From assembly GCA_963822145.1 (NCBI GenBank), contig CAWGGG010000004.1:1674001-1738000 (forward strand): a DNA stretch of 64,000 nucleotides, in the 5' to 3' direction. The notes beneath the pieces were generated by a model, which saw only the letters and a program-made list of their open reading frames with translations, did not search any database and was not told the DNA's origin. Source of the DNA: UBA5072 sp963822145. Its GTDB lineage: Bacteria > Bacteroidota > Bacteroidia > Bacteroidales > UBA10428. Positions 1 through 9,346 of this stretch are shown here, piece by piece; positions within the stretch are counted from its first letter, which is position 1; each line of letters starts with the position of its first letter. The position numbers were made by a program, and so were the translations under genes.

Positions 1-444
1 ATGATCCGGTATGCCGATGTGCTCCTGTTGCTGGCAGAATGCCAGATCGAAACCGGCAATCTCCCCGGCGCCCTGGAGAACATCAACCTGGTGCGGGCCC
101 GGGCGGCCAATCCGGATGGCTTTGTAAAAGAAGATGACGGTGTGACCCCTGCTGCCAATTACCAGATAGGGCCTTATCCTTCGTTCCCCGATGCCGATTA
201 TGCCCGGAATGCGCTCCGGATGGAGCGGAAACTGGAGCTCGGCATGGAAGGTCACCGCTATTTCGACCTGAACCGGTGGGGCATTACCGTGGAAGAACTG
301 AACCGGGCCCTTGACTATGAAAAATCCTCACCCTGGGGTAGCAGCATGTATGGACATGCTGTTGTGGGTCCTGAAGATGTTACCTATCCGATACCCCAGC
401 GCCAGATCGACCAGAGTGGCGGTAAGCTGGTACAGAACCGGTAA
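1..444 (+). CDS. RagB/SusD-family outer-membrane nutrient-uptake protein, C-terminal part
   Basis: SusD-like lipoproteins sit on the outer membrane and hand glycans to a SusC TonB-dependent channel. The visible part shows the family's C-terminal signatures: a helical segment with RYADVLLLLAE, the motif EGHRYFDLNRWG near residues 84-95, and a terminal YPIPQ...QN ending. The open frame reaches the first base of the window, so the ATG at base 1 is probably internal and most of the gene, together with its SusC partner, lies outside. Its stop codon directly abuts the stop of the convergent radical SAM gene with no base between them. Its substrate cannot be told from this fragment. Confidence 0.9.
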   Translation: MIRYADVLLLLAECQIETGNLPGALENINLVRARAANPDGFVKEDDGVTPAANYQIGPYPSFPDADYARNALRMERKLELGMEGHRYFDLNRWGITVEELNRALDYEKSSPWGSSMYGHAVVGPEDVTYPIPQRQIDQSGGKLVQNR

Positions 445-1416
445 TTACTCCATGTCATCATTACCGGCCAGGCAGGAACTGCAGGAACAATCAATCCTGT
501 CCGCTATGTTCTGACTGAGATTCATGGCATTGATCCTTTCGGCCCTCCTGTCGGTGCATTTCCGGCAGTGCGAGAAAAGTCCGAGATCCCAGGTATCAGC
601 AAAAATGCGACCAGCTTTAAGGCTTATACCATATTCCAGGACCATTTCCAGCGACCGGATGTCAGGAGGGATAAAATCGCCCTGCATACGCAATGCTTCC
701 AGGGCCCCATTACCCCCCCTCACCGGTATAACGGTACAACATTCCACGCCGGCATGGTAAGCAAAATCAATGGACCGCTCCGCCCAGTAAATACCCTGGG
801 ATTCGGATAGAAAAGGAGGGCGCAGCAAAATAAACGCCCGCGAAAGGATGTTATTCCGCGTCAGATAACTTACAGCGTTACTGAAATCCTCCAGCGTCAT
901 CCGTTTGTTGAGCCGCCTGAGTAACACGGGTTGTACGGTTTCCAGTCCTATGGCCACCTGCAACTCAGGTTTAAGCATATCCCTGAATCGCAGACATTTT
1001 TCATTGATGAAACGGGGATGGCTTTCTACAATTACCGTTTCGAAACCGCTGATCAGCGATGCGATTACCGCATAATCTTCCTCAGGAATAGCCTTTCCGT
1101 CAAAGAAGCTTCCGCTGTTGTAGAGTTTCAAATGCCGGGCCGGAGGCATCTGCTCCAGGGCCATGGCAATCTGATGGGGAATGGCACCCACCGGAACTGG
1201 TTCGTCAGTGGTATTCTTCCAGAGATCACACATCAGGCAGTGGTAGGGACACTCGCGGTTGGTGAGAAAAATAATGCCCGTATCTTCTATCTTGCCCGAA
1301 GCCGTAAGCTCCTTTTCAACCAGCCATGCATATGCTATTTGAGGATCTACAGGGTTCTTAGGACCGCGGTGGTGCCACGATCCAACGCTCATTGATTTCT
1401 GGTCCCGGGCTTTCAC
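445..1416 (-). CDS. Radical SAM enzyme with Cys-rich C-terminus (RaSEA/Elp3-like core)
   Basis: A 323-residue protein with the radical SAM [4Fe-4S] motif CPYHCLMC (C56, C60, C63). A core segment with SGSFFDGKAIP and IGLETV resembles the archaeosine-synthase-beta/Elp3-like group. The C-terminus holds further cysteines (HCRKC, then CSCSSC), which could bind an auxiliary Fe-S cluster or zinc. There is no signal peptide, so it is cytoplasmic. Its start overlaps the stop of the asparagine-synthetase-like gene by ATGA, which suggests translational coupling and a joint pathway. The reaction is unknown: a tRNA-type substrate is possible by family resemblance, while a peptide or small-molecule substrate is suggested by the neighbours. 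The family call is secure and the function is open. Confidence 0.85.
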   Translation of the reverse strand: MKARDQKSMSVGSWHHRGPKNPVDPQIAYAWLVEKELTASGKIEDTGIIFLTNRECPYHCLMCDLWKNTTDEPVPVGAIPHQIAMALEQMPPARHLKLYNSGSFFDGKAIPEEDYAVIASLISGFETVIVESHPRFINEKCLRFRDMLKPELQVAIGLETVQPVLLRRLNKRMTLEDFSNAVSYLTRNNILSRAFILLRPPFLSESQGIYWAERSIDFAYHAGVECCTVIPVRGGNGALEALRMQGDFIPPDIRSLEMVLEYGISLKAGRIFADTWDLGLFSHCRKCTDRRAERINAMNLSQNIADRIDCSCSSCLAGNDDME

Positions 1417-2741
1417 TCATAGATGGAAAGAAACTCCTTTCTGTAGACTATTTCTTTATCGGGGAAATGACTGTTAAATGCCTTCGAAGAGGCTGCTCCA
1501 TGCTGGAAGCGCCTTTTGGGGAATACCGGCATATCCATACCTGTGACGGCTTTAACACCCAGGGATACGATCTGCCCCTTCAATTCATAGAGCTTCTGGT
1601 GGTCCCATTTGGTAAGGTCGATATAGGGAATACCCTCTGAAATCTCAATCACGTTGGGCAGGGTATATGGGCTGAATCCTTCAAAACCAAGCATAGCCGC
1701 GGGGGCCAGGGTACGCATGTATCCCCTGCTCAATCCTCCGGAATAGGTAAGGGAATGTTTGATGCTGTTCACGCCCCAGCCTTCATGATACAGCATGAGG
1801 TTGTTGAGCACGCTCCGTATGGTAAGCTCGGGATTTTCCTCGATAGGATAATCTTTCAGGTTCTCATCGCCCCCTTCCCCGTCGATGATGTACTTCCATT
1901 CGGGGTAGCGCGACCGGATACCCTGCAGCAGGGACAGGTTCATGGTAGCTGATTGGATGTCCAGCGGCTTGTAGTCCTCAACGATTTGAATGGTTTTTTT
2001 CCAGTCGAGGGCTTCATATTCAGCCTCCACGGGTTCCAGGAACATCTCCAGGTTCAGCATTTCCAGGAATTTCCTGGCCTGGATCAGGTCCTCACCGGCA
2101 CCATCGATGCTGAGCGTAAAGGCCTTCAACCTTGAAGGGCTCTCACCGAGCTCCCGCAAGGCATGATACGTAAGCAGGAATACAGAACCGCTGTCGATGC
2201 CGGCGGAAAAGGTAACTCCGACCGGTCCTGATTTGGCCCGGAATAACAACCACTTCCTGATTTCCTGGTACAGGGCTCCGATGTAGAGCTCACCTATTTT
2301 TGCCGGGTTATCCGGAGTGAATTTATTCCGTTCGGGATTAAAGAACCGGTCGTAAACCGGGTTTGGATCCGGGCATCCCAGCAGCTCTATTCTGGTGATG
2401 TAATGGGCCGGGACCATCCGCGTATAGGAGGGATGAAACTGGTCGTCCAGCCCTTCCTTTCTAAGATATTCATAAAGTTCATCAATGCGTTCCGCTATTA
2501 CCAGGCTTGGCCCGGCGGCCCTTTTGGCGATGAAGTAACGCAGTGGACGGCCAATGGAACGTGCCATGCGGATGGTTTTTCCATCCACTGAAACCAGAGA
2601 GAACTGTCCGTCGATCCTGCGCACAGCTGCAATATCTCCCGATTTCAAAATATTAACGGCTTCTTCATGAGACATGTTGTAAATGATGTTCTTTTCGGGA
2701 TTGGTGAGATCCACCACGTTGGCTACATATTGGCTATTCAT
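1413..2741 (-). CDS. Asparagine-synthetase-like ATP-dependent ligase without glutaminase nucleophile
   Basis: A 442-residue protein whose C-terminal half is an AsnB-type synthetase domain. It has the PP-loop SAGIDS at residues 179-184 and a conserved GEGGDE near residue 290. The first 130 residues look like a shortened Ntn-glutaminase domain (RIDGQFSLVSVDG...IGRPLRYF), but the Cys that normally follows the initiator Met is absent. It therefore should not hydrolyse glutamine, and may use ammonia or activate a carboxylate for another amine, as beta-lactam synthetase and lasso cyclases do. It is 4 bases overlapped with the radical SAM gene. I see no precursor peptide or lasso B-protein nearby, so a natural-product role is inference only. 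Confidence 0.85.
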   Translation of the reverse strand: MNSQYVANVVDLTNPEKNIIYNMSHEEAVNILKSGDIAAVRRIDGQFSLVSVDGKTIRMARSIGRPLRYFIAKRAAGPSLVIAERIDELYEYLRKEGLDDQFHPSYTRMVPAHYITRIELLGCPDPNPVYDRFFNPERNKFTPDNPAKIGELYIGALYQEIRKWLLFRAKSGPVGVTFSAGIDSGSVFLLTYHALRELGESPSRLKAFTLSIDGAGEDLIQARKFLEMLNLEMFLEPVEAEYEALDWKKTIQIVEDYKPLDIQSATMNLSLLQGIRSRYPEWKYIIDGEGGDENLKDYPIEENPELTIRSVLNNLMLYHEGWGVNSIKHSLTYSGGLSRGYMRTLAPAAMLGFEGFSPYTLPNVIEISEGIPYIDLTKWDHQKLYELKGQIVSLGVKAVTGMDMPVFPKRRFQHGAASSKAFNSHFPDKEIVYRKEFLSIYE

Positions 2742-2798
2742 ATTGTTGTCTTTATATTTGTTTTCATTTATAAACTCCTAATACTGCCTTCAATGCAC

Positions 2799-2822
2799 GC
2801 TTCAACTGCGCTCAGTGTGACT
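2799..2822 (+). repeat. Copy of dispersed CTCAGTGTGAC element
   Basis: This is a degenerate single-arm copy of the short intergenic repeat also seen near 8111, 26630 and 59325, sharing the GCTCAGTGTGAC portion. Read on the minus strand it supplies the last codons and the stop of the FG-GAP gene that ends at 2812, so the element seems to have landed at the very end of that gene. Confidence 0.55.
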
Positions 2823-4479
2823 GTGTTGTTATACCTTTGCCCTGAATAATGGCAACATATCGGTCGGCTGCAAGGTTCCTAAATACTTCCTTCACCCCGT
2901 CAGACCAGATGATCTCAAGTTGCTCCACCTCTTTTTCCTGGGCAAGACCGATGTGCAGCCGGGGGTCATTATTGGAAAGGTAACTGGTGGCCCATTGGTT
3001 GACCAACACCTGTTTCTTACCACCGGCAGTGACAATAACTTTAGCGCCGATGGCTGAAGCAGGCCCGTCTTTGCCTTTCAGGGTAAGCCCCAGCCAGTGG
3101 TTGGCATTGCCCCCGTCATTCCTCAGTAATATGGGTGTTGCCATCAGATCAACATGAGAAACCACAATATCCAGGTCCCCGTCATTATCATAATCCCATA
3201 TGGCTGCACCACGACCGGAACGCTTGGTAGTAAAATATGTTCCCATTTCCTTCCCTGCATCCCTGAAGTGACCTTTTCCGTCATTCTCCAGCAGCAGGGG
3301 TAGCTGCAGGATGAGTTCCTCTGCAGTACCGTTTGCCGCAAAAATATCAAGATCACCATCATTGTCAAAATCCAGAAAGGCTGCCCCCCAGCTCCCCTTT
3401 CCAGCCATATAGCCGGCAATCCCGCTTATCTCAGTAATATCGGTGTATACACCGCTTCCCATGTTGCGGTAAAGGGCGCCATATTCCAGATCGGTTACTA
3501 ATATATCCTGTCTTCCATCGCCATCCACATCCCCGATTGTCCCATGCATGGATCCCGTCCCTTTGCCCTGACTGTTGGCTGCCACACCGCTTGCCACGCC
3601 AACTTCTCTGTATACCCCGTCATCATTCCTGAATAGGAAATTCAACTGATGATCGTTAGCCTGGAAGATATCCAGATCACCATCATCATCGCTGTCAAAA
3701 ACAGTGAGTCCCATACATTTGGAATCGGGATAATACAGGTCTTTCTGCCGGGTCACATCTGTGAACTTACCATTGGGTTGCTGCTCATAGAGCATCGATG
3801 CCTGTCCGTTGTATTCAGAGGGGTGCGGCATCAGATCGGGTGTTGCCGGTGATTTATAGGCGGGATCAAAAGCCAGGAAGTTACCCACCATGGCATCCAA
3901 CCTGCCATCCCGGTTATAATCCCAGAATATTACCCCTATGCTCCATTTTGTAAAGCCGTTCAGGTTCTCCGGTCCCTGCAGTCCCAATGCATTTGTAATG
4001 TCCGTGAAGGTGCCATTCCCGTTATTGCGATAAAATACATTGGGACCGTAGTTCAGCAGATACAAGTCCTGGTCGCCGTCATTGTCATAATCCACGGCTC
4101 CTGCAGCCATACTCCAGTGGGTATCGACGATTCCTGCTTTTGCCGATATATCCGTAAACGTTCCGTTACCATTATTTTTATAAAGCTTGTCGGTGGTGTT
4201 CTTGAATACTTTCCCCTCAGGATCGGAAATGCCTTCCAGGTAGGTTCCGTTCATCATGAACAGGTCCATCAGCCCGTCGTTGTTATAATCGAATACTGTG
4301 ATCCCCGATCCGCTGCTTTCGAGAATATTCTTATAGGAATGATCGCCGAAGGTGTACCTGAAATTAATGCCGGCCTGTTTGGTCACATCGGTAAACGTTA
4401 TGCTTTTCTTCTGCGCTCGGGATATTGCCGGAACCCATAACAGGCAAATAATATTTATTAAAACAATCAACTTCTTCAT
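2812..4479 (-). CDS. Exported FG-GAP/VCBS repeat protein with ASPIC/UnbV domain (CRTAC1 family)
   Basis: A 555-residue protein with a Sec signal peptide (about residues 1-22, ending SRAQ) and a beta-propeller built of FG-GAP/VCBS repeats. Each repeat carries calcium-loop motifs such as DYNNDG, DYDNDGDQD and DVDGDG. It closes with an ASPIC/UnbV domain (GAKVIVTAGGKK...NDPRLHIGL). Proteins of this type are extracellular or surface-exposed and their molecular role is not defined. It is the second of three UnbV proteins in this operon and is closest in layout to the one at 16284. The gaps to its neighbours are 32 and 70 bases. Confidence 0.9.
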   Translation of the reverse strand: MKKLIVLINIICLLWVPAISRAQKKSITFTDVTKQAGINFRYTFGDHSYKNILESSGSGITVFDYNNDGLMDLFMMNGTYLEGISDPEGKVFKNTTDKLYKNNGNGTFTDISAKAGIVDTHWSMAAGAVDYDNDGDQDLYLLNYGPNVFYRNNGNGTFTDITNALGLQGPENLNGFTKWSIGVIFWDYNRDGRLDAMVGNFLAFDPAYKSPATPDLMPHPSEYNGQASMLYEQQPNGKFTDVTRQKDLYYPDSKCMGLTVFDSDDDGDLDIFQANDHQLNFLFRNDDGVYREVGVASGVAANSQGKGTGSMHGTIGDVDGDGRQDILVTDLEYGALYRNMGSGVYTDITEISGIAGYMAGKGSWGAAFLDFDNDGDLDIFAANGTAEELILQLPLLLENDGKGHFRDAGKEMGTYFTTKRSGRGAAIWDYDNDGDLDIVVSHVDLMATPILLRNDGGNANHWLGLTLKGKDGPASAIGAKVIVTAGGKKQVLVNQWATSYLSNNDPRLHIGLAQEKEVEQLEIIWSDGVKEVFRNLAADRYVAIIQGKGITTQSH

Positions 4480-4511
4480 AAATCCATTGCATTGGAAGCA
4501 GTTTCAGCACT

Positions 4512-7500
4512 TCATTTAATCTTCATTTCCTTTAAGGCATCAAGGTATCCTTCAGTGGTCACCACCCGGGTATTGTATTCCCGGTTGTAACGTTGAAGGA
4601 CAGGATCAGCCGGATAATAATCCTTTGCACCCGGAGGATAGCTTTTCATGCCGTGAAAAGGCAGCGGATCAACGGTATTGCCATGAGCCGTATTCAGATC
4701 GCCATCCTTTACCCATCCTACGCTGTGGATCAGGAAATCCCTTTTCCATCCGTTCTTCAATTCAGGCAAGATATTGGCGTCGAAGGTAACCGAGGTTTCA
4801 TCTCCGGCATTGGAAATGATATACTGGTTGTCTGCCTCTCTGAGCAGGGTTGTTACATCGCCATATCGGGTATAATTGCCGGTCAGGTCCCTCCATCTCG
4901 TGTCCTTATCCACGACGGCATAATCAAACCAGTGAGGACCGTATCGGCCGCCCTTCCGGTAGGTGTCTGAGAATCCCCGGTAATGGAGATCAGCGCTGAC
5001 CGGGTCCAATACAGTGGATTTTACAGGGGCGCTGCTGACTTCATCTGAAAAGAAAACATAATCCCAGTTAATGTCCATATTGGTCCTGATCCGGATCCGG
5101 TGATCACCGGAAAGGAATTTACCGGTAAGGTCAGCAATCACCGTTTTATCCTTGCCCATCGGAAAACCAGGATTATCAATAACTGTCTCCCATTCACCCT
5201 TCCTGTTAACCACCTGGATGACCGGTGGCATCACTGTAAGGTTACCCGACTGTGAAAGGGCTACATTGATACTGGCATCCGTAGGGAAGATCCAGCCATT
5301 AAGGAAAAGAAACAAGGTTTTACTGCCCGAAAGCCTGCCAGGATCGAGGATCAGGTCTTTCATCTCCGTAATGCCCTGATATTTGGCGGGTTTATACCCG
5401 GCCAGGTAATTATCATCCTTCTCTGAAATGAAGGACAGTACATCATTCCCCCGGGAATCCCGGGCGGAAACGGGCACCTGCTTCCTGCCTACCTGGTATA
5501 CCTGGTAGCCGGGAAAAGGCGGTGGTGAAAACTGCTCGGCGACATAAATATCAACAGAATCGGGATGATCCACAGCAACCAGCTGCAATTTATCGAAGTA
5601 AATGGTCTCCCACAGCTCTGAGGTCACCTGGATGGAATAAGATCCCTTATTGGGCTTTAGCATTTCACCCGGTATCCTGATATAATCATCGGAGGCCTCG
5701 GCAAAAGCATAGGCAGTATTGCCACCCATGATTCCCAGAGGCATACCGAGAGCGCTTCTCCAGAGAATGTCCTTGGCAAAAACATACTGGCTGCCGTTCC
5801 AGGTATACAGGAAGGGACAGGACCCTTTCAGGGTCTGTGCCTCAATAAGAGCCTGGTCGGTTCCCGGGGAGAAAATGTTCTGGGGAACACCATTCGTCCA
5901 GGTAATCCGGATCACATCTGTTTTAGCCCTGCTTCCAATACCGAAATGGACATTCGGATCAGTAACCACTGTAGTCTGATAAAGGTCTCCTGAACGCATT
6001 TCCACCTTGGCTCCTATGCCAAAGTGATTATTCTTGGCGCTTCCTGCCTTCAACCCCACCAATTTCATCTTTACATAGTGGTTGTTGTTCCCCCCATCGT
6101 TCCTGAACAGGGAAATTCCACCATTTAAACCGGCGATCAGCAGGTCAAGATCTCCGTCATCATTGTAATCAAAAACAGCAATTTGCCTGCCCGATTTCAC
6201 CTCAGCCGGGAGCAGATTGGAGACATCGGTAAAACCTCCCTTACCGTTGTTGTGAAACATGAAAAGTCCCTTCCCTTCAGTTCCTGATGAGCCGGCCACC
6301 ATCAGATCGATATATCCGTCATTATCGAAATCCAGGAAAGCAGCATCGTAAACCTTCCCCTGTCTGAGGGGAAGAAAGACTTCCATTCCTTTACTAACAC
6401 GTTCAAAACTACCATTGCGCAAATTCCGGAAGAGTTCGGAGCTGCCTCCGTTATCGGAAACGATGAATACATCGAGGTATCCGTCATTGTCATAATCTCC
6501 CACTGCTATTGCACTGTTGCCACCGGCACTTTTCAAGCCGCTTTTTTCCGTTACGTCCTTGAAAATGCCCTGCCGCTGGTTGGAGTAAAGAATGCAACCG
6601 GTCTTTTCATTCACCACGATAAAATCGATGTCGCCGTCCTCGTCAAAATCGCCAAAGGCTGCATCGCGACCCACATCACCACTTCCCGAAATACCCATTT
6701 TCGCGGCCTGCTCGGTGAAGGTGCCGTCTGCATTGTTACGCAACAAAAGGTTAGGACTGGACCCGGCCTCAAAGATATCCAGGTCACCGTCATGATCCAG
6801 ATCAAAAAACAGGGCCTTGTTTCCCCCGGTCTTAATCCCGGCAAGTGCTTTGTTGCTAACTTCCTCAAAATTACCCTGTCCGGCGTTGCGGTACAATACA
6901 TCACCCCCATCTTTCACGACATACAGGTCGAGAAACCCGTCATTGTCATAATCCGCAAAACAGGCGTCATATTCTTTACCGGTATGGTTGATGCCTGCCT
7001 CAGCGGTAATATCCTTAAATCTTCCCATTTCATTAATGAGGAGATAGTGCTTATATGTGTCAGAAACAGGATTAAAACTGCCCGCGTAAAGATCAATATC
7101 CCCGTCACTGTCAAAATCAGCTGCAGCGACATGTGCGGTGTTCTCAGTCCCCCTATTCTGAGCCTGCGACCCGGCAGGAATAATATCAAGACCTGCAGAA
7201 GCCGAAACCTCAGCGAACCTGATCACCTCCAGAATTGACTCGTTCTCGGCTAACTGGGAGGTGGATTGCTGGTCGAAGGTGATGAGCGGAAAACCGATCA
7301 GGGATCCGCCAGGTCCTTTTAAATCCACGATGCCGGCCTGGTAAGGAGAGGTCACTTTAAGATAATTGTGAAAAATCGTAAACTGAATGATCCCATTATC
7401 CTTATCATGCTTTTTCAGCAGGGAAATGGTCTTATCATAATAACCTGCTGCTTCCTTGGGAAAATCCGGGAATTGCTTTTGGATCATTTCAAGATGTTCC

Positions 7501-8078
7501 AGGGCTTTATCGGTTTCTCCCTTCTGGATATAGATTTCCGTGAGATTCAGCCGTGGCACTAAATTCCCGGGCGCTTTCTCAACCAGCTTAAGCATGTATT
7601 CTTCACGCAATTGCCGTGAGGCTTCATCCGCTTGTGTGGCATAAACCTCGGTAAGATCATAAAGCACCTTAACATGATCGGGAGAAGATTTAAGCGCTTC
7701 CTGGAGCTGTGCAATAGCCGCTTCAGGTTTATCTTCCATCTTATAGACAGTCGCCAGGATCAGCCTGATGTCAGCATCTTTGGGATCAATTTTCAGACCC
7801 TTTAACAGTTGTTCCTCTGCCTCAGGGTACCGGGCCATCCTCAGGTATACCAGCCCCAGGTTGGCATATCCAAGTTTTTCCCTGGGAGCCAGTTCAATAA
7901 ACCTTAAAAACTGCTGCTCCGCTTCTTCATCTTTAAACTCCTCCAGGTAAGCCAGACCCAGGGTTTTGATGGTCATCAGATCGGTGGATTTCTGCTTGTC
8001 CTTTTCTGCAGGGTTTTTACAGCCTGACTGCAATAACATGCAGAGTGCTATCAGAAGGATGGTTTGTAGTGTTTTCAT
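4512..8078 (-). CDS. TPR - FG-GAP/VCBS - ASPIC/UnbV lipoprotein with novel C-terminal region
   Basis: A 1188-residue lipoprotein with lipobox LQSGC at about residues 16-20. Residues 30-220 form a TPR solenoid (repeats such as ANLGLVYLRMARYPEAEEQL). Residues 300-650 hold FG-GAP/VCBS repeats with D-x-D-x-DG loops (DFDSDGDID, DYDNDGFLD), and a UnbV-like segment (GAKVEMRSG...VHFGIG) lies near residues 675-730. The last 440 residues, beginning at GSCPFLYTWNGSQYVFAKD, do not match a domain I can name. The TPRs would be outside the cytoplasm here, so they probably organise partners in the periplasm or at the surface. The architecture suggests a scaffold for the neighbouring cytochromes and propellers, but this is inference. 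Confidence 0.88.
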   Translation of the reverse strand: MKTLQTILLIALCMLLQSGCKNPAEKDKQKSTDLMTIKTLGLAYLEEFKDEEAEQQFLRFIELAPREKLGYANLGLVYLRMARYPEAEEQLLKGLKIDPKDADIRLILATVYKMEDKPEAAIAQLQEALKSSPDHVKVLYDLTEVYATQADEASRQLREEYMLKLVEKAPGNLVPRLNLTEIYIQKGETDKALEHLEMIQKQFPDFPKEAAGYYDKTISLLKKHDKDNGIIQFTIFHNYLKVTSPYQAGIVDLKGPGGSLIGFPLITFDQQSTSQLAENESILEVIRFAEVSASAGLDIIPAGSQAQNRGTENTAHVAAADFDSDGDIDLYAGSFNPVSDTYKHYLLINEMGRFKDITAEAGINHTGKEYDACFADYDNDGFLDLYVVKDGGDVLYRNAGQGNFEEVSNKALAGIKTGGNKALFFDLDHDGDLDIFEAGSSPNLLLRNNADGTFTEQAAKMGISGSGDVGRDAAFGDFDEDGDIDFIVVNEKTGCILYSNQRQGIFKDVTEKSGLKSAGGNSAIAVGDYDNDGYLDVFIVSDNGGSSELFRNLRNGSFERVSKGMEVFLPLRQGKVYDAAFLDFDNDGYIDLMVAGSSGTEGKGLFMFHNNGKGGFTDVSNLLPAEVKSGRQIAVFDYNDDGDLDLLIAGLNGGISLFRNDGGNNNHYVKMKLVGLKAGSAKNNHFGIGAKVEMRSGDLYQTTVVTDPNVHFGIGSRAKTDVIRITWTNGVPQNIFSPGTDQALIEAQTLKGSCPFLYTWNGSQYVFAKDILWRSALGMPLGIMGGNTAYAFAEASDDYIRIPGEMLKPNKGSYSIQVTSELWETIYFDKLQLVAVDHPDSVDIYVAEQFSPPPFPGYQVYQVGRKQVPVSARDSRGNDVLSFISEKDDNYLAGYKPAKYQGITEMKDLILDPGRLSGSKTLFLFLNGWIFPTDASINVALSQSGNLTVMPPVIQVVNRKGEWETVIDNPGFPMGKDKTVIADLTGKFLSGDHRIRIRTNMDINWDYVFFSDEVSSAPVKSTVLDPVSADLHYRGFSDTYRKGGRYGPHWFDYAVVDKDTRWRDLTGNYTRYGDVTTLLREADNQYIISNAGDETSVTFDANILPELKNGWKRDFLIHSVGWVKDGDLNTAHGNTVDPLPFHGMKSYPPGAKDYYPADPVLQRYNREYNTRVVTTEGYLDALKEMKIK

Positions 8079-8110
8079 GGTTTCAAAATTACAAAATTAT
8101 ATGACGATAA

Positions 8111-8138
8111 GTCATGTTGAGCGGAGTCGAAACATGAC
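8111..8138. repeat. Hairpin copy of dispersed GCGGAGTCGA element
   Basis: A perfect 8-base inverted repeat, GTCATGTT and AACATGAC, flanks GAGCGGAGTCGA. It lies in the 59-base gap between two operon genes, and its right end overlaps the TAG stop of the binding-protein gene. It belongs to the same repeat family as the copies near 26630 and 59325. It could act as an intra-operon processing or attenuation hairpin. Confidence 0.6.
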
Positions 8139-9238
8139 TAGAATCCTGACCCCTTCACCTCCTCTGGCCATCCGTTTTTAATGACCATCAGCTTACAAGA
8201 ACCCGTCCGATTCCCTTTGTCGTCAAACTTAATTTGTCCGGTAACCCCTTCAACCTGTATTTCTGACAAGGCCTGCTGAATTTTTTCACGGTCCGGACTG
8301 CCGGAAATTCTGATGGCTTCTATAAGGACGTTCATTCCATCAAAGGCATATGCAGCAACTCCGCCCGGCATTCTACCATAGGTTTTCTGATAGGCCTGAT
8401 TGAAAATCCGGCTTTTTGTTATTGAAGACATGGAAGGGACCAATAACAGATTGTCAAACTCATGCAATTCCTGCACGGATAATGCATCCTCATTCAGAAT
8501 CGACAGGGAGCCAAAAAGGGTTTGGTTCATTTTCCTTTGCCTGAGCAGCCTGACTATTTTTAATGAAACGGAAGGCTGGCAAAACAAAATGATCGCATTG
8601 ATTTCAGATTTATTAATATGGTCCGCTAAAGCATTTAGATTTGTGCTATAATTATTGAAAAGAAATTGCAGGGGCTCATTCTTACCTGACTCCCGAATTT
8701 TCTGCAAATAGTTTTTTAATGCCATGTTTGAATCATAAGTCTGATCCGAAATGACAGCTACCCTGATGATTTTTCTATTATTGTATATTTCATCAATCAA
8801 TGCATCTGCCTGTTGGCGGTCAGTTGGCACACAGTTATAGAACCAGGGGACAAAAGCCTGGGAAAGTGTCGGATCGGATGACCAGGCAGAAACCAAAACA
8901 ACCGTTGATTTGGTGGCTGCCTGTTCCACAAGGTGAGCATTTCGGCCATCATGGGATCCCAGCAGCGCCCATACATTCTCTTCAAAGATGAGGGATACTG
9001 CTTGTTTGGACCCAGTCCCCCAGGGTCCTTCCATGCTTTTTACATGAAGCTGAAACAGCCGGCCTTTTAAGCCCCCTTCTTCATTGGCCATTTTAATAGC
9101 CAGTTCTGCACCCTGCTTTGCGGCCAAAGAAGTTTTGTCCTGGACTAAAAGACCTATTTTTACGGGTTCGGTTTTTTGGGCTGGTAGTGAGAAAGCAAGG
9201 AAGATCAGGAAGGATATGAGGGGAATCTTAGAATGCAT
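8138..9238 (-). CDS. Periplasmic amino-acid-type substrate-binding protein (Peripla_BP_6 / LivJ-like)
   Basis: This is an ABC-type type-I periplasmic binding protein of the leucine/amide group. It has the typical opening VKIGLLVQDKTSLAAKQGAELAIKMANEEGG and a closing VTGQIKFDDKGNR segment. I place the start at 9238, where MHSKIPLISFLIFLAFSLPAQ gives a clean signal peptide; the frame stays open to an ATG at 9316. No ABC permease or ATPase gene is in the operon, so it may be a periplasmic sensor or carrier rather than a transport component. It is one of two such proteins flanking a DAHP synthase gene. The family assignment is firm and the ligand is unknown. Confidence 0.87.
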   Translation of the reverse strand: MHSKIPLISFLIFLAFSLPAQKTEPVKIGLLVQDKTSLAAKQGAELAIKMANEEGGLKGRLFQLHVKSMEGPWGTGSKQAVSLIFEENVWALLGSHDGRNAHLVEQAATKSTVVLVSAWSSDPTLSQAFVPWFYNCVPTDRQQADALIDEIYNNRKIIRVAVISDQTYDSNMALKNYLQKIRESGKNEPLQFLFNNYSTNLNALADHINKSEINAIILFCQPSVSLKIVRLLRQRKMNQTLFGSLSILNEDALSVQELHEFDNLLLVPSMSSITKSRIFNQAYQKTYGRMPGGVAAYAFDGMNVLIEAIRISGSPDREKIQQALSEIQVEGVTGQIKFDDKGNRTGSCKLMVIKNGWPEEVKGSGF

Positions 9239-9346
9239 GGTTTTTACTACGAGGTTGTGAAACATCCTCACAGAGGATGAATTATGGTGGAAACTTGAAC
9301 GAATAAGATCATACAACCCTGAAGGGGTGGAATAATTCTACGATTA

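Noticed and set aside
445..2741. Lasso-peptide or other RiPP cluster
   Set aside because: No leader peptidase, RRE protein, transporter or convincing precursor peptide is present beside the ligase and radical SAM genes; only the enzyme resemblance supports it.
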